A stretch of DNA of 64,000 nucleotides from the NCBI GenBank assembly GCA_024509875.1, contig JAMPIV010000582.1, forward strand, positions 333,501 through 397,500, read 5' to 3'. This document shows positions 44,720 to 56,818 of this stretch, in pieces. The translations under genes and the position numbers were made by a program. The notes under the pieces are model-generated. The model made no database searches, was not told the origin of the DNA, and worked only from the letters and a program-made list of their open reading frames with translations. Numbering within the stretch: position 1 is the first letter of the stretch; every line of letters begins with the position of its first letter. This DNA is from Oreohelix idahoensis (lineage: Eukaryota > Mollusca > Gastropoda > Stylommatophora > Oreohelicidae).

Positions 44720-45596
44720 TATGTACTCTTAGTGTACTGAATGAGGTCAGCTGTGAAGGTCCCTGAATATAAAAAATTATTATGGTAAGTGTACAGGGTA
44801 CCTTTCTGCTACCACCTTTATGATCTCATTCAGACTTATTCTTTGACTAGAATGTATGATGACTACGTTTGGTGTCTAGGGTTATGAATATGTAGTGTAA
44901 TGTTGCATTAACCAACTGAACAGATAAACAACTATTTTATTATCCAACACAACACTACTACGACAATCACATACAAAGTACACATTAAAAGACTATCTTA
45001 AGTAAGTCAGTGGTTGAATTTTGTGTAACGTTAATTTTTTTACTGTTTATTTTGTCCTGACTCTATTTGTTTGAATCAGGACTGACAATCAAAGTGAAAT
45101 CAAGTGAATTATTTACATTAATCAATTTACACAATGGATCTTCTGTCCATAATACAAGTATTATTATAATAAAAGTGTGTAGGTGTAATTTTCTAAATTA
45201 GGTTAATACTGGCATATATATAATGGTAGGTTGTTAGTTAACATCCCTCCCTATAGTTCATTTGCTTTTCATTTGTCACAGGTGGAATTTTGTTATTAAT
45301 ATTTTCAGTCTTTATTCTTAAAAACTAGAGTTCATTGAGGTTGAGCTTCCTGGTGCCGAACAGGCACTTATCTTCGAAGGATAACACCGGTAGATCTTTT
45401 CCTAGGCTCGCTGGACAATCTGTTCCACTTATTGAAAGGCAATGGCATCCAGCACGTGCCCAAAATATGCAAACAGTGTCAGGAATCAATCAGTTCCTAC
45501 GAGCTTGGTATTATGTTAATGACAGGGCCACAAAAAACTCTGAAATAAGAAGGTTATGCGTCCTTCTTTATAACAAGTATACAATAATATTCCACA

Positions 45597-47039
45597 ATTA
45601 ATTACAGGCACAGTACAAACAAACGAATAGGGTCAGCTCTTGATGACAACCTATTTTACCATTATATTTTGACGTGACAATGTATACCAGTATTCCTCTC
45701 CCCTAATGGTTACAACGCCTCTGCAATTCCAGCAGTAATCTTTTTCCATACCATAGGATAGGTATTATGCTCCTTGATGACAATCATATATAATTTTGTA
45801 GTTCTACACCTCTCTGATAGTCTATCATATGATGGATAAATTTCTAGGCTCTGTCTAAGTCTGCCATGGACCCACTTACTTACAGTCGTATTGCAGTATC
45901 TCCCATTCAAACTTTATTTTAAATAAAAGGTTAATAAAATCAATCTTACCACAAATTTCAATGAAATATACACAAGCGAACGATGACTGGCAAACAGTTT
46001 ATGGCACACTTTAGATCTGCCTTGTCCAGACTGCTTTCTATAGGTTTGAAAAGCACCAGCCTGCTCTCATCGCTCCTTGTTCATCAGAAATTTTTTTCAA
46101 AATGGCAACGAGCAGTCTACGTTTCCGATAATATATAATGTATGGGCCAATGGGACCATGAACTCATTTATTTTGAATCAAACTTTAAAAAAACAAACTC
46201 TCAAACTACTATGTTTACTACTGCAAATATATTTTTAGTTTAGGTCAACCAATCCTATCGCGCCTTCATTTCAACTGCCGCCAATCAAATTACAGGTACC
46301 TTTTAGTCCTTATTTCCCCAAAAGCTTTTTTCAAAACATGCTATGAAAAAAAAAGCAGGCATGATTTTTGTTTTCGTCAGTCCGTCTTACAATACATAGT
46401 ATTTTTGCCAATATCTTGGTTATTTTTTTTTTGTACTAGAGGGTAACTGACACCATATTATTGCTCAGGAGATCATAAGGCATCCGAATATATAATTTTT
46501 ATGGCCCTATGTATTATGGTTCATAATTCCATATTTTTTTCTATGTTACTCGTTCAAATCTAGAAACTACCACCTGTTCCATTCTTTTTCTAACTATTTT
46601 CAAACCAAATACGAGACTTGTCCGTAGTACGTTAGAATTACGTCATTCCTTATAAGGGCTAAGGTTGTTTACATGATTCAATTGACGAACATTTTTTTAG
46701 TTTTGTATCGTAATTTGAAAATCGCCCAAGGCTATGTCGCGCGAGTTGGTTTTTGTGCAATCAACGCGAGACGGCGTCCCTATGTTCTGTCTTTCTATCC
46801 CTCCCCTCCTTTTCTTTTATTCTATCACTCTATCGTCTTGAACTTGCACAAGTGTTACATTTAATCTCAAGGACGAATTTCGAAAAGACAGTATCTTTCA
46901 TTCGGCTATAAGGCTTATCAAAATCCGCATACCGGCTGGCGTGGGGACGAAGAAGCTGGACGCAATTTTTATGTTCTATCTTATTTTTGACTTTATGCAC
47001 TATAATATTCTCTAATTTAGCTATTGTATTTAGAATATC
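45597..47039. other. No feature recognised
   Basis: AT-rich sequence. Frames at 45710-45910 (minus) and 46673-46864 (plus) show no family motif. Confidence 0.4.
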
Positions 47040-47212
47040 GTCACACCCAGCCTCATGAATTGGGTACCAGACTAAATATGGGAAGGTTAAAGCTGCCGTC
47101 GTGATGCTCACCACATCACACGTAGTGTGCCGATGGTCAAGAAAATATGGGCCAAACACCATACTCCCAATTTGCCTCAATGGGCAGGTAACGGGACCCT
47201 TACAAAGGATCC
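47040..47212 (+). repeat. SINE-B copy, 5'-truncated
   Basis: It contains cagcctcatgaattgggtac, gtcgtgatgctcaccacatc, tgccgatggtcaagaaaata and the end word gggcaggtaacgggaccctt. The tRNA-like head is missing. Confidence 0.85.
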
Positions 47213-47760
47213 AGAGATGGCATCTGCTGTTATTTTGAGAATGGTATTCTTGGCGACGACCTTCACACGAGCGAGTAGCCCGCTAAATCTTGACGAGAAA
47301 TAATTATGTTGTCCTCGTCTATTGCATCTCCTGATGGCGCCACATTCCATTAATTTCCATTCCATTCCAGCTTCATTTAATCTTATAGTCAAACTTATAA
47401 TGACTTATTGCTAATGGACAATACACTAGGGAAAAATAAAAACCAGAGAAATGCGTTCGCTTTTAATTGGAGTTCAGTTTACCTTTCACAATGAGCTCCT
47501 TTAATGTATTTTCTGCCATCAATGGTACCTATACCTTGTAGCGGTATGGCAGCTTGCGTACCCTGACAATCCCCAGAGCTATGCCAGTGGGAGTTTTACT
47601 CCTGGTAGGTTCAACCAAGCTGGACTGGTCTGTGTGGGTAGGGGTCAGACAAAAGCTGGTACACTGGTCCTCCAGGTTGGGGGTTTTAGCATAGGGCTGA
47701 CACCCCTGTCTATGTAAAAAAAATAATGAAGTTACGGAAACAACATCAAATGAACAAACT

Positions 47761-49734
47761 TTGCTGCGGGATAGACATTCGGAGTCTGTGGCTCGTATGA
47801 CTGTCAGTGGTGAAAGCCGAAAGGAAGCCACTGACATGAAAACGGATGTCCTGACCGCAAAACAAGATACAAGAATAGGATTTTGGAATGTCAGGACAAT
47901 GTACGAGACAGGTAAACTAAGACAGGTCACGGCAGAAATGAGAAACTATAGGTTACACATCCTGGGGATAAGCGAGAGCAGATGGACAGGGGCAGGAAAA
48001 GTTAAAACAGCAACAGGAGAAACAGTACTTTACTCTGAAAGAGAGGATGGACAGCACAGTGAAGGCGTAGCCATTATTCTACAGAAAGGGATAGAAAGGA
48101 CATTACTGGAATGGAAACCCATCAACAACAGACTGATACGATTGAGATTGAGAAGGAGATTCACCAACACTACAATAATACAATGCTACGCACCAACGAA
48201 TGATAGCGATGAGGAGGTCAAGGATGAATTATATCAACAACTGCAGAAAGAAATGGAGGACACACCTAGATATGATCTTGTTATAGTAATGGGAGACCTC
48301 AATGCGAAAGTTGGTACACACAATACATATAATGAAAGAACAATGGGGAAATGCGGCAGCGGAATAGCAAACGAAAATGGGGATAAGCTAATAAGTTTCT
48401 GTAGCATAAACAACCTGGTCATTGGAGGAACACTTTTCCCACATAAGGAAATTCACAAGTTAACATGGGAATCACCAAATGGTCGGGACAGAAACCAGAT
48501 AGACCACATCATGGTTAACGGTAGATGGAGACATGCATTACAAGATGTGAAGGTAAGAAGAGGTGCAGATGTGGGAAGCGATCACCATTTAGTAGTTGCA
48601 AAACTGAAAGTGAAACTAAGAAGGGCTGGACCAACTGTAACTACACAGAAAAGGTTTGACATCAGCAAATTGAAGGACCCCCTTACCAGAAAAGCTTTTG
48701 TGGCCGACATTAAGAAACGATATCAATTTGCCAAAAGCCAGGAAAAGACATTGACTGATGATATAGACCAGAATTTTAACACCATTTCAACAATATATAA
48801 GGAAAGTAGCAAATCATGCTTAGGATTCCAGGAAAGGAAGAAGCAAGACTGGATAACACCAGAAACACTAAACACCATAAAGATGAGAAAGGAAATGAAA
48901 AGAAAGAAAACAGAAGCGAAGTCTCCCAGGTTAAAGCAACTATATAGCGAACAGTACGGTCAACTGGACAGGGAAGTTAAACGCCAAACCCGAGCCAACA
49001 AAAGGAATTTCCTAGACGATCTTGCAAAACAGGCAGAAGAGGCAGCACTGAGAAATGAACAAAGCACAGTATACAAAATAACTAAATTCATCAGCGGAAA
49101 ACAAGGTGCAAACAACATTACATTAGTAAGAGATAAGCAAGGAAATCTCATTAAGACAGCAGAGGGACAGGAAACAAGATGGGCAGAGCACTTCAGAGAA
49201 ACTCTGAACAAGGAAATACCAGAGACACAACTGAATGTTCCTGAGGCTGAAAACGATCTAGATGTAAATACAGACATTCCACGAAAAGAAGAAATCATCA
49301 CAGCAATCAAAGGGTTAAAGAACGGTAAAGCTCCGGGCCATGATAACTTAAATGCAGAGCTATTCAAGACAGACCCTGAGCTAGCAGCAGAACTATTAGA
49401 ACCACTATTTGCACAAGTGTGGAAAACGGGGACAACACCATCAGAGTGGAACAAAGTAATAATTGTCAAATTGCCCAAGAAGGGAGATCTTTCAGACTGC
49501 AATAATTGGAGAGGAATCACTCTTCTCTCAGTTCCCAGCAAAATACTAGGCAGGATAATTATACAGAGAATTTCAAAGGCAGTAGAGTACAAACTGAGGA
49601 AAGAACAAGCAGGATTTAGAAAGAACAGAAGTTGTGTAGACCATATATTCACTCTCAGGAACATTATAGAGCAGTGCTCAGAATGGCAAAGACAGCTTTA
49701 CATAAATTTTGTTGATTTTGAAAAGGCTTTTTGA
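47761..49734 (+). CDS. RTE endonuclease-reverse transcriptase, 5' part
   Basis: This 657-residue frame begins with an apurinic-type endonuclease. It has Asn43 in GFWNVRTM, Glu72 in ISESRW, Tyr in QCYAPTND, Asp179 and Asn181 in VMGDLNAK, TWESPNGRDRNQIDH, and the final His in GSDHHLVV (about 275), so all expected catalytic residues are visible. A basic linker follows. RT begins near residue 525 (IKGLKNGKAPGHDNLNAEL, WKTGTTPSEWNKVIIVKLPK, QAGFRKNRSCVDHI). The frame stops at 49732 in the middle of motif A. VDFEKAF is followed by one T too many, which turns the catalytic Asp codon into TGA; the next bases continue the protein in another frame to 49821. It nicks the target and primes cDNA synthesis there. 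Confidence 0.93.
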   Translation: MLRDRHSESVARMTVSGESRKEATDMKTDVLTAKQDTRIGFWNVRTMYETGKLRQVTAEMRNYRLHILGISESRWTGAGKVKTATGETVLYSEREDGQHSEGVAIILQKGIERTLLEWKPINNRLIRLRLRRRFTNTTIIQCYAPTNDSDEEVKDELYQQLQKEMEDTPRYDLVIVMGDLNAKVGTHNTYNERTMGKCGSGIANENGDKLISFCSINNLVIGGTLFPHKEIHKLTWESPNGRDRNQIDHIMVNGRWRHALQDVKVRRGADVGSDHHLVVAKLKVKLRRAGPTVTTQKRFDISKLKDPLTRKAFVADIKKRYQFAKSQEKTLTDDIDQNFNTISTIYKESSKSCLGFQERKKQDWITPETLNTIKMRKEMKRKKTEAKSPRLKQLYSEQYGQLDREVKRQTRANKRNFLDDLAKQAEEAALRNEQSTVYKITKFISGKQGANNITLVRDKQGNLIKTAEGQETRWAEHFRETLNKEIPETQLNVPEAENDLDVNTDIPRKEEIITAIKGLKNGKAPGHDNLNAELFKTDPELAAELLEPLFAQVWKTGTTPSEWNKVIIVKLPKKGDLSDCNNWRGITLLSVPSKILGRIIIQRISKAVEYKLRKEQAGFRKNRSCVDHIFTLRNIIEQCSEWQRQLYINFVDFEKAF

Positions 49735-49821
49735 CAGCATACATAGGGACAGTTTATGGAAAATACTGAGGGCTTATGGAATTCCAAGCTGCATAGTGTC
49801 AATCATAAAAAGCCTCTATGC

Positions 49822-52217
49822 TGTCGTGGAATATTCTAATCCACATATATAAATTATCAGGTAAATATAAAGCCTAATAAATACATTTAATAAAGAAAAG
49901 AGCAATGGTAAAATAACAGTGCTGTCACAAAGAATGTACTCGAAATCCCCCTTGTTTTCTACTTCGTCTGCAAATTGTAACGCTTTCACGTTGATAGTAA
50001 AAGCCTACTATATTATTACCCGCTTTCTTCAATGAAACGTGTGCTGTATTTCTTGGAAAAACATTGAGAGGCAGACTGCGTAATGACCTAAATTAATCCT
50101 AACATTAATTATACTGCGTTACCAAAACGAACGAACAGATGGACTCAAATAGAAAGAGAGAGGGAGGGCTGAAAATCAGGAACGCATGCAACACGCGTCG
50201 CGCGATACACAATTACTACTATCACGCGTGTAAGGCCACATGCACTAACTTTTTTTTTCAGACGGACAGTGATAAATTCACTACCCTTCCCAGAGTTAGG
50301 TTTTAAAACCTGAAAAACGCTTATTGGGGAAACCTGACATTCTACTGTTTTATGTCCGAAATCCTGACATTAGTCTGACAGTACAGCAGGACAGGTGGCG
50401 GTTCTAACATAAAAAATAAAAAAACAACTACACGACTATCCTAGAAAATATATATTTTGAACGCAGCCACTTAGCTCTTTTAAATTTGTATAGTTGGGTT
50501 CCTTAGGGCTTGCTGTCAAAGAATATGTAAAACGTTACGCAAATAGTCTAGGAATTAACAAGTTATAACCAAAATAAAATATTGGGGATGCCTGACAGCA
50601 TGAAATCATTTCTGCTCATAAAATTTTTTTTATAACGTGTTTGAAAAAAACCTTGCGTACGGAAATAGCCTACCATGTAAACTCCAAATTGATTGGAGCG
50701 CAACAAATATAAGACTAAACACGATTGGTCGGACTATAAATACTATATTTGGTTGTTAGGGGAGACGTAGGAAGTTAAAATTTTTTCAAACCCTTGTCGA
50801 AACGTGGCTCCATTGGCCAGACTCGCTGATATACTCACTTAGGAGCGTTAGTTCGAGACCACTAGTTCAAATAAGCTTGATAAAGCAACAGTGCGTTGAA
50901 GCCAGCTCATATTTTTGCTAAATAAAAGCCTGGAACATAAGCAGATGGGAATTTGTGCCAGTATTTGTGCCAGAATTCATTGCTAATCAACGTATCTGTG
51001 TTTGTTTCCATGAATTGTGGTAAGCTTGAAACATTCAGTATCTTTTAATGAAAATTGAATGTGAATTGTTAATTTATGCCTGTATATATGTGTAGTTCAG
51101 TAGCAAACATGATGTAAAGCCTATAATGCTCCAGCCTGAACAGAAGGTGTCGGAGGAAAGTAAAACTGCATGGAATGGCCAAACAGTACACTGACACCTA
51201 GATTATTTATTAGACAGAAATAATGCTGGAAGTGCAGAGGCGTAGTAACCATTAAGGAGGTTAATACTGGTATAAAGTATTTCAGATGAAGCTGACAGTT
51301 GGCCTAACGCTCTGAACTCAATGTTTGTGATGTATTGTGCTCAGTGTAAAAAGAGAGTATCAATTAGTTATGAAGTAGAAGGTACATCCTTCTTGTTTTC
51401 AGGGACCGTGGTCTTGATGGTATTGAGCAGCACCTGGTCAGAGCTTTGCTGAATCCAGATTCGGACAGCATACTCCTTGGTCCATTTAGCTATCAGTGAG
51501 GTGTCTCCAGAGCACAGGGGAGAAATCGAGCAGAGGAGTCTTTTCCTGCCGCCATCACGCAAGATAAGCTGATGTGGCCAGCTGAGCTCAAAATTATGTA
51601 CCCCATCTTAAAATAACATTGTAACATAAACTTAAGAGGGGAAGTAAATTGTTTTAATAACAGGAACTGAGAACATCTCCAATACTAGCTCCCATAAAGA
51701 CAAACTATTGAAGTCATGATGACAAATACCAAAAGAGCTTGAACAAAACAAAACCAGTATTACCTCATATTACTACTACACAACTGACACACATAGGATA
51801 CTTTTAATAATATATGTCACTACAATATTCATATTGAGAAATTCTGTACATATAACTTGTAATTAAAATTGATTGTGATTCCTGGTTCCCTTTGTATTTG
51901 AATCAGGACACATATTCATTCATAACAGCAATGAATACATATTGTTATTTGAAAAGTTATCAGTGACTCCTTTAAGAAATTGTTTATCTGTCTGTTGTTG
52001 TTATGACTTACACTTCATCATACACATACCCTAGACATACAACGTAGTCATCACACTATTCCAGAATAATTCTGACTGAGATATATATATATATATGTGG
52101 CAGCAAGTAAGGTTATCTATAATACACTACTCTTATTAGATATAGATACCTTCACAGCTGATCTCAGTCAGTACACTAAGTCCCCTATAAATATTTATAA
52201 CATCCCACTTCACCACA
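49822..52217. mobile_element. TG...CA insertion in the RTE element (long solo LTR or non-autonomous LTR element)
   Basis: The 2396-bp insert starts TGTCGTGGAATATTC and ends CACTTCACCACA. TATGC is duplicated at 49817-49821 and 52218-52222, and removing insert and duplicate restores the RTE coding sequence. I found no second copy of either end inside, so it is not an obvious two-LTR element. Its last 220 bases resemble, in inverse orientation, 42630-42660 plus 44727-44930. A TATAAATATTTATA word lies 25-40 bases from the right end. No protein was recognised; the 64-codon minus frame at 51368-51562 is unassigned. Confidence 0.75.
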
Positions 52218-52222
52218 TATGC

Positions 52223-53192
52223 CAACTTTACGTGTAGTGTTGGGCAGAGCAACCTAACCTTTGAGGTGAAGACAGGAGTACGACAGGGATGCCCCTTATC
52301 AACCACTCTATTTTTAACAGTCATAGACTGGGTGATGCGCCAGACAACAGAGGGCAGTCCAAGAGGAATAAGATGGACTACATTTTCAACATTGGAAGAT
52401 CTGGAATATGCAGATGACATTGCACTGCTGGCACATTCACATCAACACATCCAGGAAAAAACGGATAGACTTAATAAATTTAGCCAGCAGGTGGGCTTGA
52501 ACATCAATTTAAAGAAGTCTGAGGTCATGACGCTCAATGTGAGCAACCCTGAGCCCATATCAGTAAGGAATCAGCAACTGGTACAGACAGATACCTTCAC
52601 ATACCTAGGAAGCATAGTAACACCAGACGGTGGGGCAGGCAAAGACATCAACATCAGAATGAATAAGGCAAGAACAGCCTTCTTTAGCCTAAATAACATC
52701 TGGAAGTCCTCCCAATACAGCACAAGCACAAAATTAAGATTATACCAGAGTTGCGTGCTTTCTGTGCTTCTCTATGGTGCGGAATGCTGGAGAGTCACAG
52801 AGAAGCAAATGTCAAAATTGTCCTCTTTTCACACAACATGCCTAAGAAAAATTCACCGAATCTTTTGGCCGAATACCATCACCAACCAAGATCTCCTCAC
52901 TCGTAGCAAGCAAGAGGACATGCATACCATCATAGCTGGCAGACGCTGGAGCTGGGTTGGTCATGTCCTCAGAAGAGACCCCGATGCCATCACAAGAACA
53001 GCTATGCTTTGGACCCCTGAAGGAAAGCGAAAGAGAGGCCAACCAAAAACAACTTGGCGGAGGACTGTGGAGGCTGAGATGCAAAGAATGAACCAGAGTT
53101 GGGGCACTGTACGAAGGATGGCCACCGACCGTGCAAAGTGGAATCAATTTGTTGTTGCCCTACAAGACGCCACTAGGCGTGATGGCCACTGA
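52223..53192 (+). CDS. RTE reverse transcriptase, 3' part
   Basis: The reading frame resumes after the nested insert; the first ATG is at 52266. It contains GVRQGCPLSTTLF (motif B), LEYADDIALLA with the catalytic Asp pair, and NLKKSEVM. TYLGSIVTPDGG, VLLYGAECW, CLRKIHRIFWPNTIT, GRRWSWVGHVLRRDPDAITR and KRKRGQPKTTWRR follow. The C-terminal blocks are the conserved thumb and tail that also mark the many truncated LINE ends in this window. It stops at 53190-53192, about 25 bases before the (GAA)n tail. It is open throughout, which fits a fairly recent insertion. Confidence 0.93.
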
Positions 53193-53244
53193 CTGCTTTG
53201 ACGGTCGGTGGTTAAGGATCGAAGAAGAAGAAGAATGTATTTTC

Positions 53245-53851
53245 GTAAAAAAAGTAAGCGTGATTTTCTCATGAACAATGAGAAGTTCCAGGGCATTTCA
53301 AGTATACAATTAGTAAAACAGTGACTGAGCGCCTAAAGTTATCTTCCTTGGAGAAAAAAAAGATAAAGATGTCCATATTGGCTGGGGAGAGTTAAAGGTA
53401 GATCTTGCTTTGTCAATGCTGACATTGATAAATTAGTTTATTTCTTTATTAATGTAACACCTGAAATAGGCAATCATGTGAACATCTTACTATCACCTTA
53501 CAAATTACGCTAAAGGGATATTTTGTCATATATTATTATCGTAAGAACGAATAAGTTTGCATTTCGATTCTTTAAACCTATTTCTACGGCAGCCAATTTT
53601 TTCACAGGACACGGGAAAGTAACCGATTTTACAAGGGGATTTGTACATAACAGGTATGTACGCTTGATGTGGTAACTACAGACAGTTAATTAACCATGCA
53701 ACTGAAGCGACAAACGGTTGAGGTGTGTTGGCTCACGGAAATTAACTTGTGTAATTCGCTGGGCAGGCAAATAAAGAGAAACTCCCGCAATAGCTGATTA
53801 ATGCGTCCATGAGCACTGCCAGAAAAAGTATATGGAATTAGGTCGTTGTAT
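53245..53851. other. No feature recognised
   Basis: AT-rich sequence with no motif found. Confidence 0.4.
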
Positions 53852-54122
53852 TCCAGTAGCTGAGCGTCCGATTGAAAGAGTGGTTAGAAAGCTGGCCTCT
53901 CGCTGCAAAGGTGCCGGGTTAGATTCACGGTATCGACACACTTCTCAGTCTACCCAAATGTAAATGAGCACCTGACTTTGCTCTTTAGTTAGGGAAGGAA
54001 AAGGCAGCAAAGAAGGGAACAACTTGTCAACCTTACATCGCGAAGCTGGACCTAGTATAGTGAAGTCTTTAACACGTCATTCCCCTATGGCAGTATCTGC
54101 TATGGGATGACCTTTACCTTTT
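53852..54122 (+). repeat. SINE-C copy (tRNA-like head)
   Basis: Its head includes an A-box-like segment (AAGAGTGGTTAGAAAGC) and a B-box-like GCCGGGTTAGATTC. It is followed by the SINE-C body (ggcagcaaagaagggaac, gctggacctagtatagtgaa, ggcagtatctgctatggga). It pairs with 26276-26492 on the other strand. Confidence 0.75.
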
Positions 54123-54961
54123 ATCCCAGTAGCTATATTGTTCACGATTTTTGTTTTGAAGTGAAGCTGAAATTCAGTACAATAGAAAAAACGAAATAAA
54201 TAAGATCGTACTTATTTATTTCATTTTATCCACTGTCTTTCAATGGATTTGGAGGAAGCAAATCGTCCGGCAAAGATAAAAGTTACGTATAAGTCGCTTT
54301 TATTCCAACTGTTCTGAAATCTTAAGACATATATGATTTTATCAAGGCATATCTATAGAGAACTCAAATGTAATATCTTTTCAACATTTCGGCTGGTGTA
54401 TCAAAACATTAAGTGTTCATTTCTAACGTGACAACGATATGTATATGGGGTTACGCTGGACTAATGTAATGTAACACGTAGGTATTTCAGTTTTGAATTA
54501 TTTGGCAACATTTTTAAGTAATAGTGTTCTTGGGGGTAACCTACCGCTGAGAATGGTTAACAATTGTATCTCAAACGCTAAAATCTAGATATCGCTGAGT
54601 TACCTCTGGAACTTCTGAAACTTGGGATCGTTTTATGTCTCCGAAACCGTTGAGAGAGTGGATCACTCGGTTCTAACGTTATCAGGCTTCTTAGACATCT
54701 TATGTTGCAGCGAGGAGACTATTTCTTGCTTAAAAGCGTAATTTTTCCATTCAAGCATGTCAGACACATACAAAAGACACGTGATGTTAGAACTGTTGTT
54801 CAGTCTTTGTTAAATGTGTAGATGACCTGAGAACTTCTTCCTTTTCTTCTACTTTTGTAATGAAGGCTGGTATAATCAACTAGGTTCGAAACCTTTGTCT
54901 TTTCCCGGGGTATTTTCAAACCCAATGGCTGCGACTCTCCATTAAGTATTTCCATATTTTT
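54123..54961. other. No feature recognised
   Basis: AT-rich sequence. A 15-base match to the ggatcactcgg word of 5.8S rRNA near 54660 is isolated and not meaningful. Confidence 0.4.
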
Positions 54962-55124
54962 CCTGCAAGTGTATGTCAGATGAGAACTGGGATAACTACC
55001 AGCGAGTCATCATCAGCCTTGGGAGAGAGTGTTGAAATTGGGGGAATGGAATAGCAGAACTGGAAATTAATCAACTGATACATGATCATTCCGGGGATGG
55101 TGATTCCATCGTGTATACAGATGG

Positions 55125-55825
55125 TGTTGCAAATTCCCCTTCAGTTGTATCGTTAGTTCTTGTATTATATTTGAAGGTGTATTTCGGAAAGGTCCCTTCT
55201 TTAACAATTGATAAGGCATGCAGATATGCCAGTAACAGTTTTACATTCAGCCTTCTTGCACAAACCTGATCTCCAACAATAAAGAAGCTGCGAAGGCCAG
55301 GTTGGACGTTAGGACGACATAAGTTTAATCAGATTACAAGCTCCAGTAAATTCATCCAATATATATATGTAAGACGATAGCATAACCTAGCCAGTCTTGA
55401 GAGTCGCTATTCAGTCTGATAATGACAAGATGTCCTTGACATTTTCATGCAGAATTTATTTTAAATGTGCGAACTCACGTACATCAGAATACAGCATACA
55501 CTTCTCTCAATATAAATCTTTAGCATCGACCCAATGAAACATGTGGGCGATCTAAATGTTGAAACACTTTAGGACTCTGTAGAAATAACACATTCTAGGA
55601 GCTGAACAAATATGCGTCCGTCCACATCGAAGAACACACAGAAAAGGCATCGAATGCTCCTTGACTTCTGCCAAGCTGAGACCGGTTTGACTTCTGCCAA
55701 ATCTTGCCCCATAAGGCAATGACGTACTTCCGGGTAACCCGTGGATACAGTACATCAACAACATGGTATATTCAATCGATACCTATATGATAAAGACCGA
55801 TATGTTATGAGTTTTAATCATAACA
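55125..55825. mobile_element. Probable solo LTR in LINE-R copy 1
   Basis: The 701-bp insert starts TGTTGCAAATTCCCC and ends AATCATAACA. GATGG is duplicated at 55120-55124 and 55826-55830. TGTT...AACA ends plus a 5-bp duplication fit a solo LTR. No coding motif was found. Confidence 0.85.
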
Positions 55826-56662
55826 GATGGGTCGGTGATCCGGGGTGAGAAATCCGGTTAGGGCTTCTCTACTCGGATATATGGCAGAATCGTCGCCGAA
55901 CATAGCAGGGCTTACAAGATAAAAAAAACTTCCAGCATGAGAATGGAGGTCGAGGCTGTTACTGCTGTGGCCGTTCGGTCACAGTACCCCTCAGAAGTCG
56001 TAGTAGTTACTAATTTGGTAGTATATTACTAGGTGGCTGATGGGCTAACCTAGTAGTATTTTCTGACACTTTGTCTATCGCCCAAGTCAAGAGATACTGG
56101 ACAATCCCTCCAGAGATGTTTATTCTTGGTCGAAGATTATTATTTCCAAGTTCGTTCAGTTCCTTCTCAGATGTTAGATAGTGTGAGTAGTAGTGGTGAG
56201 TTAATTGCCAACAGATATGTCTGTAACTGTAGTAAGCAAGTCAACTGCATGGGGTTCCATTTAAAAACATTTATTAACAAAATAGAACATCCAAGATCAA
56301 CGTCAGTTCAATAACAGTTGTTAGACTTCATCCAAAAATGTGAAGACTGCATGTGCTTTCAATTTTCCATCTCTTATCTCAAGAGAGTAGGGTACATAAA
56401 TTCCTTGACAAGGTTCTGACTTCTCCTTATTATCTATTTCCTTCTTGGGAGTTATTGAGAGAGAGGCTTCTACCTTCTGTTCTATTTCTAGTAACTGTTG
56501 TTCAAGGTTAGTCACTTCTAGTGACATTTGGATTGCGTTACATGAGATGAATATTTCCTGATATATGTCTAAGTTAATACGAGATGTACTTACGAGGTAT
56601 TAATATATTTGAGAATGCACAACTGAAATTATCTGCTTTACTAATGTAAAAACCTACTGTAT

Positions 56663-56806
56663 GACCCTCCATCAGAATCTACTAGCGACTGTCACCAACG
56701 GCTTTCGATCCGGAATTGATCGAAAATCGTGTATTTTAGCTGATCTCGAAAGTGGTGCGGGGACTTGCCACTTTCGATTGGTTATAAAAATTATAGGGAA
56801 TTATTT
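56663..56806. repeat. 144-bp direct repeat, left member
   Basis: This matches 57367-57510 in the same orientation with 7 substitutions and no indels. The pair brackets the LINE-B fragment and about 120 bp of other sequence. Confidence 0.93.
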
Positions 56807-56818
56807 CATTTCATTCAT

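Larger units (their letters stand above)
42630..45596. mobile_element. LTR-like repeat, inverted relative of 49822-52217, split by a hAT element
   Basis: TGTGGTGGATTTGATGTTA at 42630, continued after the hAT element by cttagtgtactgaatgaggt at 44727, matches the reverse complement of the right end of the insertion at 49822-52217. Similarity runs on through gatgactacgttt and tctagggt (44860-44885) and weakens afterwards. An end near 45596 (aatattccaca) resembles the other terminus. No flanking duplication could be confirmed. Confidence 0.55.
47514..53233 (+). mobile_element. Full-length RTE-type LINE with nested insertion
   Basis: Direct repeats AATGTATTTTC at 47503-47513 and 53234-53244 bound the element. 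Without the nested 2.4 kb insertion it is about 3.3 kb, the usual size of RTE-clade elements. It has one long ORF (endonuclease then RT), almost no 3' UTR, and a short (GAA)n tail at 53219-53233. All of these are RTE traits. Other copies in this window are at 1150-4760 and 24991-25715. Confidence 0.93.

Noticed and set aside
45335..45601. Possible piggyBac transposase C-terminal remnant
   Set aside because: GRSFPRL and a final LCVLLYNKY faintly resemble the end of piggyBac proteins, but the cysteines that define that domain are missing and no TTAA-flanked ends were found. Too weak to list.
51368..51562. 64-codon minus-strand frame inside the nested insertion
   Set aside because: No recognisable motif; the length is expected by chance in a 2.4 kb stretch.
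54650..54680. 5.8S rRNA-like word (ggatcactcggtt)
   Set aside because: About 12-15 matching bases only; surrounding rRNA sequence is absent.
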